Source: Pseudorhizobium flavum (GTDB lineage: Bacteria > Pseudomonadota > Alphaproteobacteria > Rhizobiales > Rhizobiaceae). From it: a DNA stretch of 64,000 nucleotides. Under the pieces are notes generated by a model. That model had not been told where the DNA came from. It saw nothing but the letters and a program-made list of their open reading frames with translations, and ran no database searches. Position numbers and translations under genes: made by a program. This document shows positions 7,226-15,217 of the stretch, piece after piece (the stretch's first letter is position 1; the number at the start of each line of letters is the position of its first letter). The stretch spans positions 1,736,001-1,800,000 of the forward strand of contig NZ_LR723670.1 of NCBI RefSeq assembly GCF_902502825.2, given 5' to 3'.

Positions 7226-9307
7226 ATGTCCATCAAATCCAGACTGTTCGCCAGCGTTGCAGCGCCGCTCGTGTCGCTGCCGCTGATGATGCAGCCGGTC
7301 GGTGCCGTGATGCTGAAGGCACCTCTGAGCGCTGAGGCGGAAGGCGACGTCATCAAGGTTCAACAGAGATTGATCCTGCCCGACGGAACCCCGGCGCCGG
7401 AAGAGGAACAGCCTCAGGAGGAGGCGCCTGCCGAGGAGCCTCCGGCCGAAGAGCCGCCCGCCGAGGAGCCACCTGCCGAGCCCGCACCAGAACCAGCGCC
7501 GGAGGCACAACAGGAAGCACCGGCTGAAGTGCAGCCGGAACCAGAACCGGAACCAGAACCAGAGCCCGAAGTAGCCCCTGAACCGGAACCCGAGCCAGCA
7601 CCTGAACCGGCACCAGAGCCCGAAGCTCCTGCAGAGCCGGAAGCCGAGGCTCCCGAAGCTACGCCTGCACCGGAACCGGAGGCACCGGCTGCTGAGGAAG
7701 CACCGGCTGCTGTGACAGCGCCGCAGCCCGAAGAGCAGCCAGCCGAGGAAGCTCCGGCGGAAGAAAGCGCGCCGGCTACGAGCGAAAGCCCTGCGGCGGA
7801 AGAGGCGCCTGCTGAGCCGGCTCCGAGTTCGGAAGAGGCGCCTGCCACGGACGCCGCTCCGACGGAAGAAGCTCCAGCGGAGGCGCCGTCTGCTGAAGAG
7901 GCTCCAGCCGAAGAACAGCCAGCCGACGCCACCGCACCGAGCGCTGAGACACCTGCCACCGGCGAAGCGCCTGCGCCAGCCGAGGAGGGTACGACCGATG
8001 CCGATGCGGCAGCAGCTCCGACCGCTGACCCGGCTGCCCAGACTACCGAGCCTGCGGTCGCAACGACGCCCGAGCAGGTCGAGCGCGCCCAGCAACTGGC
8101 CGAGGATCCGTCCGCGGCTGAAGAGGGCGAGACCGTAGTGCTGCCGGTTGAGAATGGTGCTGCCATCCTCGACAGCCAGAAGGAAACCGCAACCACCACC
8201 ACGACGACGACCACGACGACGGAGGCTCCGGCTGCCGACGCACAGGCCCCGGTACAGGCGCAGTCGGCGGAGCCGGTTGCCGCTCCGACGTCCGACGCCG
8301 AGGCGCAAGCACCGCTGCAGCAGCGCGGCACGGTGGAGATGCGTGCGATCACCTCCGTTGAGGGCGAACGCATCGAGAGCGCACCGGAATATCGTCGGAT
8401 TGATGGCTGGACCTATCGGGATGGAGACGGTCGGCGCGACGGGGACCGTCGCGATCGCCGCGACCGTGACGACGACGATCTGCGCGTAATCATCTCGATC
8501 GACAACCGCACCATCGTTCGCAGCGATGACTCCCGCCGCTTCTATCGGGACGGAGGCGAAGTCTATTACGAGCGCCTGCCCGGCGAGCGCTATCGTGAAG
8601 TGGTAGAACGTCCCGGCGGCGTACAGGTGGTGACGATCCGCAACAGCTATGGCGTCGTCGTCCAGCGTTCGCGCATCATCGATGGCGAGGAATACGTGCT
8701 CTACTACGCTCCCGAACTCTATGAGGAAGAGGAGTATGTGTGGCGCGATCCCGGCCGGGAACTGCCGCCGATGCGCCTGACGGTGCCGGTCAGCGAATAC
8801 ATCATCGACACCTCCAGCGATCCGGACCGGGACTATTACGAGTTCCTGGAGCTGCCACCGGTAGAGCGCGTCGAGCGCGTCTATTCGATCGACGAGGTTC
8901 GCTACTCCGCCCGTATCCGCGACAAGGCCCGCCGGATCGACCTCGACACGATCAAGTTTGCTACGGGTAGCGCCGAAATCCCGATGAACCAGGCAACGTC
9001 GCTCCGCAAGGTCGCCGATGCGATGAAGAAGATCCTCGACGACAACCCGGCCGAGACCTTCCTCATCGAGGGACACACGGATGCAGTCGGGTCGGATGAA
9101 AGCAACCTCATCCTGTCCGATGAGCGTGCCGACTCGGTCGCCGTGGTCCTTACGGATGCATTCGGCATCCCGCCGGAGAACCTGACCACGCAGGGCTATG
9201 GCGAACGCTACCTGAAGATCAGGACCGAAGCTGCGGAGCAGGAGAACCGCCGCGTCACGATCCGCCGGATCACGCCGCTGGTGAAGCCGGTCGCGTCCAA
9301 CCAGTAA
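7226..9307 (+). CDS. OmpA family outer-membrane/peptidoglycan-associated protein with long Pro/Glu/Ala spacer
   Basis: The 693-residue protein starts at the ATG at 7226 behind GAGGAGA and has a signal-like hydrophobic N-terminus. Residues about 50-330 are almost entirely Pro, Glu and Ala, including tandem AEEPP units and, later, a run of ten threonines. A short Arg/Asp-rich stretch (about residues 405-425) follows, then a folded middle region. The C-terminal 110 residues are a complete OmpA-like peptidoglycan-binding domain (IKFATGSAEI, EGHTDAVGSDESN, LSDERADSV, GYGERYL, ENRRV). It probably anchors the outer membrane to the wall across a long flexible spacer. A strong terminator follows at 9333. 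Confidence 0.85.
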   Translation: MSIKSRLFASVAAPLVSLPLMMQPVGAVMLKAPLSAEAEGDVIKVQQRLILPDGTPAPEEEQPQEEAPAEEPPAEEPPAEEPPAEPAPEPAPEAQQEAPAEVQPEPEPEPEPEPEVAPEPEPEPAPEPAPEPEAPAEPEAEAPEATPAPEPEAPAAEEAPAAVTAPQPEEQPAEEAPAEESAPATSESPAAEEAPAEPAPSSEEAPATDAAPTEEAPAEAPSAEEAPAEEQPADATAPSAETPATGEAPAPAEEGTTDADAAAAPTADPAAQTTEPAVATTPEQVERAQQLAEDPSAAEEGETVVLPVENGAAILDSQKETATTTTTTTTTTEAPAADAQAPVQAQSAEPVAAPTSDAEAQAPLQQRGTVEMRAITSVEGERIESAPEYRRIDGWTYRDGDGRRDGDRRDRRDRDDDDLRVIISIDNRTIVRSDDSRRFYRDGGEVYYERLPGERYREVVERPGGVQVVTIRNSYGVVVQRSRIIDGEEYVLYYAPELYEEEEYVWRDPGRELPPMRLTVPVSEYIIDTSSDPDRDYYEFLELPPVERVERVYSIDEVRYSARIRDKARRIDLDTIKFATGSAEIPMNQATSLRKVADAMKKILDDNPAETFLIEGHTDAVGSDESNLILSDERADSVAVVLTDAFGIPPENLTTQGYGERYLKIRTEAAEQENRRVTIRRITPLVKPVASNQ

Positions 9308-9332
9308 GCGTACAGTGACTCGAATTGAAAAG

Positions 9333-9358
9333 CCGCCGGAGCGTTCCGGCGGTTTTTT
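9333..9358 (+). terminator. Intrinsic terminator after the OmpA-family gene
   Basis: CCGCCGGA (9333-9340) pairs perfectly with TCCGGCGG (9345-9352) around a GCGT loop and is followed by six T residues. It ends the OmpA-family transcript 26 bases after the stop codon. Confidence 0.9.
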
Positions 9359-9444
9359 CGCGTCTCGCTGATGCTTACCGTCAACGGAATGCGTTTGAGA
9401 ACGGGATGGCCGTCATCTACTCCTTCAACGCAGGGAGGAAGAAT

Positions 9445-9849
9445 ATGATGGTGAAGAACAGTGGACGCTGCCTGTGCGGGACGGTGTCATTCGTGACAAC
9501 AGGACCGCTGGAGGACGTGACCGCATGTCACTGCTCGCAATGTAGACGCCAGACCGGCCTCTACTACGCGGCCACCAGGCTGAGGGTTACCAACATCAGG
9601 ATCGACGGAGAAGACGGCGTGCGGTGGTATCGCGCAAGCAACCAGGCTCGGCGTGGGTTTTGCGCGACCTGCGGCTCGGCATTGTTCTGGCAAGAGGATG
9701 ATGCTGACGATATCTCTGTTCTCGCCGGCGCCTTCGACCAGCCGAGCAGCCTGACCATGGGCTGCCACATCTTCTGTGATGACAAGGCCGATTTCTATGA
9801 CCTGCCGGATGACAGCCTTCCGCGCTATCCCGGCAGCCGGGGCGACTGA
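9445..9849 (+). CDS. GFA family (glutathione-dependent formaldehyde-activating-like) zinc protein
   Basis: The 134-residue protein has the cysteine pattern of the GFA/CENP-V fold: GRCLCGTVSF near the start, ACHCSQCRRQTG about 22 residues later, then FCATCGSALFW. These sites bind zinc, and in Paracoccus Gfa a glutathione adduct. Most family members have no proven role in formaldehyde chemistry, so the name gives the fold only. The ATG at 9445 follows AGGGAGGAAGAAT. Its last 25 bases overlap the end of the convergent LtaS-like gene. Confidence 0.8.
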   Translation: MMVKNSGRCLCGTVSFVTTGPLEDVTACHCSQCRRQTGLYYAATRLRVTNIRIDGEDGVRWYRASNQARRGFCATCGSALFWQEDDADDISVLAGAFDQPSSLTMGCHIFCDDKADFYDLPDDSLPRYPGSRGD

Positions 9850-11777
9850 GGCAGGGCGGCCACGGGCTCGCCCGTCTCCGCTTCTTCGCCTTGAAGGCCG
9901 GGGAAGAAGCGTTCGCGCGAGAATTGGTCGCCGAAGATCATGTCGTGTTGCAGCAGCCGGTATTCCTGGAGGGGAGGCGGTGCTGCCTTCCGTCCATCCT
10001 GCCAGCCGGGGTGAGCCGAACCCTCGGCATCCACCAGCATGTAGCGGTCGATCACCGAGTAGTGCGCGGCGATCTTTCCGAGGAAGCCGGTGTAGAAGGG
10101 ATCGCTCAGACCGGCGGACGTTACGATCTGGTGGGGGAGAAGCGCGGGACTGATCGTCCCGAGGTCTTTTCTCGGCCCCGTCTTCGACGACCAGACGATC
10201 AGCGGCGTCTCGTGTTCCTTGAGCATAACCGGCAGAGGCGCGCGTCGGGCGGCGACGGCATCCTGCATATAGCCGCTTTCGACGAAGGCTTTCCCGAGCG
10301 GCGGAAGATGATCGCCGAAAAGGACGATGATGGTCTCGCGTGGCCGCGTCTTCGCCCACTCCATCAGCCGTGTCAGGCTTGAATCCGCTTCCCGGACACC
10401 CTCGGCAAAAGTGCCCACCTGCTGCGTCGCTGCGGCCGAGAGGGTGCTGGCAAGTTCGACATTTTCGGAAGGATAGCGTGTCGCTTCATAGGGGCCGTGT
10501 CCCTGAAGGGTGACCGCAAACAGGAAGAGCGGCCCGACGCTTTCGTCACCGATACGCATGATCTGGTCGATCAGGGCTTCGTCGGACGCGAAGCGGCCGC
10601 GCTTTTCCAGCTCCGGAAGCGCGTCCTGCGCCAGGAAACGATCGAAGCCGAGATGCCGGTAGACATTCTCACGATTCCAGAACCAGCCCTCGAAGGGGTG
10701 AAGGGCGACCGCTTCGTAGCCCTTGTCGCGGAGGAACCTCGCAAGCGACGGAAGCGGGCGGCGGATATATTGCTGGTAGGGGATGCTGCCATAGGGGAGG
10801 AAGGCGTTCGAGAAGCCCGTCAGTGCCTCGAACTCGACATTGGCAGTCATCCCGCCAAATTCCGGGGAGAAGACATTGCCGGCCTGATTTTGGCGAATGG
10901 TCGGCATCGGATCGGCCATGAACTCCACCCCCGGCATCCTCGTCGGATCCCAGAGCGATTCGCTCATGACCACGATGACGTCCGCAGGCTGGCTCCGGTC
11001 TGCCACCGGGGAGGCGGGAATGACGTCCCGGTCAACCTCCACCTGTGCGATCGCCGCTGCGTCGTATCCTTTCGGAGCCGAAACCTTCGACATGGGCGCA
11101 TTGAAGGCAAATGCGACGAGGAAGCCGTTATGCCTGTAGTTTGCAGCCTGGTCCCACATCATCGGCCGGATCTTCAGCCGGTCGCGCAGCCAGGAATGGT
11201 CGGTATATTCCATCATGGGCGTAAAGCCGACGAGGAACGGCAGAGAGAAGACCAGGCGAAACATGCGCGCGCGGGAGGAGAGCTTCGGAAAGCGGTTCCA
11301 GGCGAAGAAGCCGCAGTAAACAACGAGTGCCAGCACCAGGACTGTCACGAGGCCTAGCGTAACAGCCATCAGCGGCTGGGCGCTCGCCATGACCGGCAGG
11401 AGTTCCTTGATCTGGCGGGCAAAGAGGAGGTCGGACGGATAAAGCGGATCGGAAAGATATTGCTGCTTTTCACCGGAGAGGAAAGCGAGCGCGAGTGCGG
11501 CGGGAGCAATGAGAAGCATGGAACGGAAGGCGCGACCCATCAGCACGTCGAGGCCCAGCGCGATCATGAAGATGCCGGCGACTGTCGTCAGCCCAGGCAT
11601 CGAAAAAAGGAACTGCGGAATCCTGTGAAGGGGCCGCCCGGCCAGCGATTCGACTCCTGCCACAAGCGCGACAGACAGCATCAGGAGAAGGAGAATGATC
11701 GCGCCATGATGAAGCGCGGGCGAGACGCGGCCAATATTTTTTCTCGGCAGATCTCCATGCTCGGCGGCTTCGGCCAC
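9825..11777 (-). CDS. LTA synthase-family membrane phosphoglycerol/phosphoethanolamine-type transferase
   Basis: The 650-residue protein has about five N-terminal membrane helices (residues 25-190) followed by a large periplasmic alkaline-phosphatase-like domain. Visible family motifs are VVMSESLWD (metal-binding Glu near 273), GGMTANVEFEALTG (candidate nucleophile Thr311), HPFEGWFWNR and LFGDHLPP. In Gram-negatives such proteins transfer phosphoglycerol to periplasmic glucans (OpgB, or CgmB of rhizobial cyclic glucans), and I infer a similar role here. The start is a GTG at 11777 with GGAG eight bases upstream. It overlaps the convergent GFA gene by 25 bases. Confidence 0.82.
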   Translation of the reverse strand: MAEAAEHGDLPRKNIGRVSPALHHGAIILLLLMLSVALVAGVESLAGRPLHRIPQFLFSMPGLTTVAGIFMIALGLDVLMGRAFRSMLLIAPAALALAFLSGEKQQYLSDPLYPSDLLFARQIKELLPVMASAQPLMAVTLGLVTVLVLALVVYCGFFAWNRFPKLSSRARMFRLVFSLPFLVGFTPMMEYTDHSWLRDRLKIRPMMWDQAANYRHNGFLVAFAFNAPMSKVSAPKGYDAAAIAQVEVDRDVIPASPVADRSQPADVIVVMSESLWDPTRMPGVEFMADPMPTIRQNQAGNVFSPEFGGMTANVEFEALTGFSNAFLPYGSIPYQQYIRRPLPSLARFLRDKGYEAVALHPFEGWFWNRENVYRHLGFDRFLAQDALPELEKRGRFASDEALIDQIMRIGDESVGPLFLFAVTLQGHGPYEATRYPSENVELASTLSAAATQQVGTFAEGVREADSSLTRLMEWAKTRPRETIIVLFGDHLPPLGKAFVESGYMQDAVAARRAPLPVMLKEHETPLIVWSSKTGPRKDLGTISPALLPHQIVTSAGLSDPFYTGFLGKIAAHYSVIDRYMLVDAEGSAHPGWQDGRKAAPPPLQEYRLLQHDMIFGDQFSRERFFPGLQGEEAETGEPVAALPQSPRLPG

Positions 11778-11932
11778 AGTCGTACTCCATGCTAAGTCCT
11801 GTCATGAAGCCGTCACATAACTGTCATGAACGGGAGGTGAACCCGTTGAAGACGACAAGGTTGCATGGGGTCTGCGACGATCGGCCGGGCGTCGCCGTTG
11901 CTCAGTTTCCGAGGCTGCGGTAGATCTCGCAC

Positions 11933-13612
11933 ATGACCCAGAAAAATCCCGAAACCCGCGCCATGCGGATCGCCATCGCCCAGATCAACCCGACCGTGGG
12001 AGACGTGGTCCAGAACCTTGCAAAGGCACGCGAGGCAAGGGCCGAAGCCGCGCGCGAGGGCGCCGACCTGGTGATTTTCACCGAGCTCTTCATCTCCGGC
12101 TATCCGCCCGAGGACCTGGTTCTGAAGCCCGCCTTCCTCAAAGCCTGCCTTCAGGCGGTCGAGGCGCTGGCTGCGGACACGGCCGATGGAGGACCGGGCG
12201 TTGTCATGGGTTTCCCGCGGCAGGGAGAGCGCGGGCGACATAATTCTATCGCGGTGCTGGACGAGGGCAGGATCCTCGCCGTTCGCGACAAGGTTGACCT
12301 GCCGAACTATGGCGAGTTCGACGAGAAGCGGGTGTTCGAAGCTGGGGAGATGCCGGGGCCGGTAAACTTCCGCGGCATCCGCCTCGGCATTCCGATCTGC
12401 GAGGATATCTGGGGCGATCTCGGCGTCTGCGAGACGCTTGCCGAGAGCGGGGCTGAGATCCTGCTGTCACCGAATGGTTCGCCCTACTATCGCGGCAAGG
12501 TGGACGTTCGCCACCAGGTGGTGCTGAAGCAGGTGATCGAGACCGGGCTGCCGATGATCTACGCCAACCAGCTGGGCGGCCAGGACGAACTCGTCTTCGA
12601 CGGTGCGAGCTTCGGGTTCAATGCCGACCGGACGCTGGCATTCCAGATGAGCCAGTTCGAAGCTGCGATCACCGTCACCGACTGGCGCGGCGGGCCGGAT
12701 GGCTGGCGCTGTACGAACGGTCCGATGGCACGCCTGCCGGAAAAGGAGGAAGCGGACTATCGCGCCTGCGTCCTCGGCTTCCGGGACTATGTCAACAAGA
12801 ACGGTTTCAAGTCCGTGGTACTCGGCCTTTCTGGCGGCATCGATTCTGCCGTCTGCGCGGCGATTGCCGTCGATGCGCTGGGCGAGGAGCGGGTGCGCTG
12901 CGTCATGCTGCCCTATCGCTACACATCCGACGAGTCGCTGAAGGATGCCGCCGACTGCGCCAAGGCGCTCGGGACGCGCTATGACATCGTGCCGATCGCC
13001 GAGCCGGTCGAGGGCTTCCTGTCGTCGCTCGCGGAACTCTTCGAGGGAACGGACGAGGGGATCACCGAGGAGAACCTCCAGAGCCGGACCCGCGGCACGA
13101 TCCTCATGGCAATCTCCAACAAGTTCGGCTCCATGGTGGTGACGACCGGCAACAAATCGGAAATGTCGGTCGGTTATGCGACGCTTTACGGCGACATGAA
13201 CGGTGGCTTCAACCCGATCAAGGACCTCTACAAGATGCAGGTCTATGCGATCGCCGACTGGCGCAACAAGCACATGCCGCCGAACGTGCTCGGGCCAACG
13301 GGTATCGTCATCCCGCAGAACATCATCGCCAAGGCACCGTCAGCGGAATTGCGGCCCAATCAGACCGACCAGGATTCCTTGCCACCCTATCCGGTGCTCG
13401 ACGATATCCTGGAATGCCTGGTGGAGCAGGAAATGTCGGTGGAGGAGATCGTCGCGCGCGGCCATGATCTGGCGACCGTGCACCGGGTGGAGCACCTGCT
13501 TTATCTTGCGGAATACAAGCGGCGGCAATCGGCGCCCGGCGTCAAGATCACGAAGAAGAACTTCGGCCGTGACCGGCGCTACCCGATCACCAACCGTTTC
13601 CGGGACCGGTAG
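11933..13612 (+). CDS. nadE: Glutamine-dependent NAD+ synthase
   Basis: The 559-residue enzyme fuses an N-terminal nitrilase-type glutaminase to a C-terminal ATP-dependent NAD synthetase. The glutaminase triad is visible as E51 (FTELFISG), K120 (RDKVDLPNYGEF) and C156 (ICEDIWGD). The synthetase P-loop SGGIDS is at 300-305, followed by TGNKSEMSVGYATLYGDMNGG. It makes NAD+ from deamido-NAD+ in the cytosol. Neither the ATG at 11933 nor the one at 11963 (MRIAIAQINPT) has a clear ribosome binding site; homology favours the region of 11963, but I keep the longer form. The next gene starts at the base after its stop. Confidence 0.93.
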   Translation: MTQKNPETRAMRIAIAQINPTVGDVVQNLAKAREARAEAAREGADLVIFTELFISGYPPEDLVLKPAFLKACLQAVEALAADTADGGPGVVMGFPRQGERGRHNSIAVLDEGRILAVRDKVDLPNYGEFDEKRVFEAGEMPGPVNFRGIRLGIPICEDIWGDLGVCETLAESGAEILLSPNGSPYYRGKVDVRHQVVLKQVIETGLPMIYANQLGGQDELVFDGASFGFNADRTLAFQMSQFEAAITVTDWRGGPDGWRCTNGPMARLPEKEEADYRACVLGFRDYVNKNGFKSVVLGLSGGIDSAVCAAIAVDALGEERVRCVMLPYRYTSDESLKDAADCAKALGTRYDIVPIAEPVEGFLSSLAELFEGTDEGITEENLQSRTRGTILMAISNKFGSMVVTTGNKSEMSVGYATLYGDMNGGFNPIKDLYKMQVYAIADWRNKHMPPNVLGPTGIVIPQNIIAKAPSAELRPNQTDQDSLPPYPVLDDILECLVEQEMSVEEIVARGHDLATVHRVEHLLYLAEYKRRQSAPGVKITKKNFGRDRRYPITNRFRDR

Positions 13613-14455
13613 ATGCTTCGCAGCTCCATCGAGACGTTTGACCTCGCTGCCGGCCAGAGCCGTGTGGTCTGGCAGACGGAGGCGCTGTTCGAAGCGCCGA
13701 ACTGGTCGCCCTGCGGGCGCTACCTGCTGTTCAACAGCGAGGGACTGATCTACAGGCTGCCGATCGATGGCAGCATGCGCCCGCAACTGGTCGACACCGG
13801 CTTCGCCCGACAGTGCAACAACGATCACGGCATCTCCCCGGACGGTTCGTTGATCGCAATCTCTGACAAGGCCGAGTTCGGACAGTCGGCCATCTACGTG
13901 CTCCCGGCTGCCGGGGGCGAGCCGCGGCTGGTGACACGAAACCTTCCCTCCTACTGGCATGGCTGGTCGCCTGACGGACGGAAATTCGCCTATTGCGGGA
14001 TCAGGGACGACCTCTTCGACATCTACACGATCGACATGGAAGGCGGGGAAGAGTGCCGGCTGACCTTCGGCGAAGGGCGCGATGACGGGCCAGACTATTC
14101 GCTGGATGGTCGCTGGATCTACTTCAACTCCAGCCGCAGCGGCCTGATGCAAATCTGGCGGGTGCCGGCTGAGGGAGGCGCGGCCGAGAGGATCACCGAG
14201 AGCGCCTATGGCGACTGGTTTCCGCATCCGTCACCGGACGGTGACAGGATCATTTTCCTCTCCTACGAGCCGGAGGTTTTCGACCATCCGCGGGATAAGC
14301 CGGTCCGGATCCGGATGATGGATGCCGCTGGCGGCGATGCCGAAACCCTGTTCGAGCTCTTTGGCGGACAGGGGACGATGAACTCCCCCAACTGGTCGCC
14401 GGATGGCAGTGCCTTCGCCTATGTCCGCTATTTTCCCGTCAACACGTCAGCCTGA
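13613..14455 (+). CDS. TolB-like beta-propeller protein
   Basis: The 280-residue protein consists of repeats of about 45 residues with the WD40/TolB signature W-S-P-D/C-G ([74 protein letters not shown]), i.e. a six-bladed propeller. There is no signal peptide, unlike TolB of the Tol-Pal system, so it is probably cytoplasmic. Function is unknown. Its ATG directly follows the nadE stop, so it is almost certainly in the same transcript. Confidence 0.8.
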   Translation: MLRSSIETFDLAAGQSRVVWQTEALFEAPNWSPCGRYLLFNSEGLIYRLPIDGSMRPQLVDTGFARQCNNDHGISPDGSLIAISDKAEFGQSAIYVLPAAGGEPRLVTRNLPSYWHGWSPDGRKFAYCGIRDDLFDIYTIDMEGGEECRLTFGEGRDDGPDYSLDGRWIYFNSSRSGLMQIWRVPAEGGAAERITESAYGDWFPHPSPDGDRIIFLSYEPEVFDHPRDKPVRIRMMDAAGGDAETLFELFGGQGTMNSPNWSPDGSAFAYVRYFPVNTSA

Positions 14456-14465
14456 GTGGCCCGCG

Positions 14466-15143
14466 TCATTGCCTCGGCTGGGCCCCGTCCTTTGCGGGAT
14501 TGGCGAGGTCGATCCGATCGTCGTCGGGAAGAAACACCGGGCCTACCGTTCGCACCGGCTTCGACGCGTCATAGGGCCGCTCGGGGGGCGGGGGCGCCGC
14601 GATCGCCTCGGCGGCCGGCGAGGGAGTGCGTCCGGCGTCGGGGGACAGGGTCGTGATGCTGGAATAGGGTCTGACTTCTCCCTCGTCCCGGATGGAAGGG
14701 GCAGGGTCAACGGCAACGGGGACCGGCTCCGGGACTGCGTCAGCCTGACAGCGGTTTTCCTGCAGCGCCGCGAGAATGGCGTTACGCTCTCCGCTCGGGC
14801 GCAGGATGCGTTGAGCCGCCGACCGCTGTGCTGCGATGGCATTCCGCGCCGTCTCCATCTCCCGCAGAGCGCCCGCGAGGTCGGCGCAGAGGTCGTTCTG
14901 CCGGCCGAACGTAACGATGCTGCCACCGCAGCGCGCGCGCCGCATTTCCGTCCGCAAGTGACGGATTTCGTCATCATGATAGCGCAGCGCCTCAGCGTGC
15001 CGACGAACCTCCGCCGTGCTTCCGATCACTTGCGGCAGCGTCGCAAGCCGCCTCTGCAGCGTCCGGCAGATATCCGGCGTCTCGGCCGTCGCCGTCAGCG
15101 GAACGAACAGCAGTGCGGCTGTGATGGTAAGGCGAAGGAACAT
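14466..15143 (-). CDS. Secreted coiled-coil protein, short DUF2865-like form
   Basis: The 225-residue protein has a signal peptide (cleaved near ATAE), then an N-terminal half with cysteines and helical, coiled-coil-like segments (residues 25-135). A proline-rich linker is followed by a C-terminus reading VRTVGPVFLPDDDRIDL, which I associate with DUF2865 proteins of Rhizobiales. As I recall that family, a Cys-containing core with CVRTCDG-type sequence lies between these parts. It is absent here, so this looks like an internally shortened member. AGGAGG precedes the ATG at 15143. It is convergent with the propeller gene, 10 bases away. Confidence 0.6.
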   Translation of the reverse strand: MFLRLTITAALLFVPLTATAETPDICRTLQRRLATLPQVIGSTAEVRRHAEALRYHDDEIRHLRTEMRRARCGGSIVTFGRQNDLCADLAGALREMETARNAIAAQRSAAQRILRPSGERNAILAALQENRCQADAVPEPVPVAVDPAPSIRDEGEVRPYSSITTLSPDAGRTPSPAAEAIAAPPPPERPYDASKPVRTVGPVFLPDDDRIDLANPAKDGAQPRQ

Positions 15144-15217
15144 GCCTCCTCCTGTCGAAGCAATCTCTCCCGGCGATCATCCACATCGCCGGTTGAGATT
15201 GTTATAACAGGGGCCGG

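Noticed and set aside
7085..9076. A 663-codon open frame antisense to the OmpA-family gene
   Set aside because: It is a mirror of the Pro/Glu/Ala-rich codons on the other strand, gives a low-complexity Arg/Leu/Phe-rich product and has no ribosome binding site; the sense frame has a signal peptide and an intact OmpA domain.
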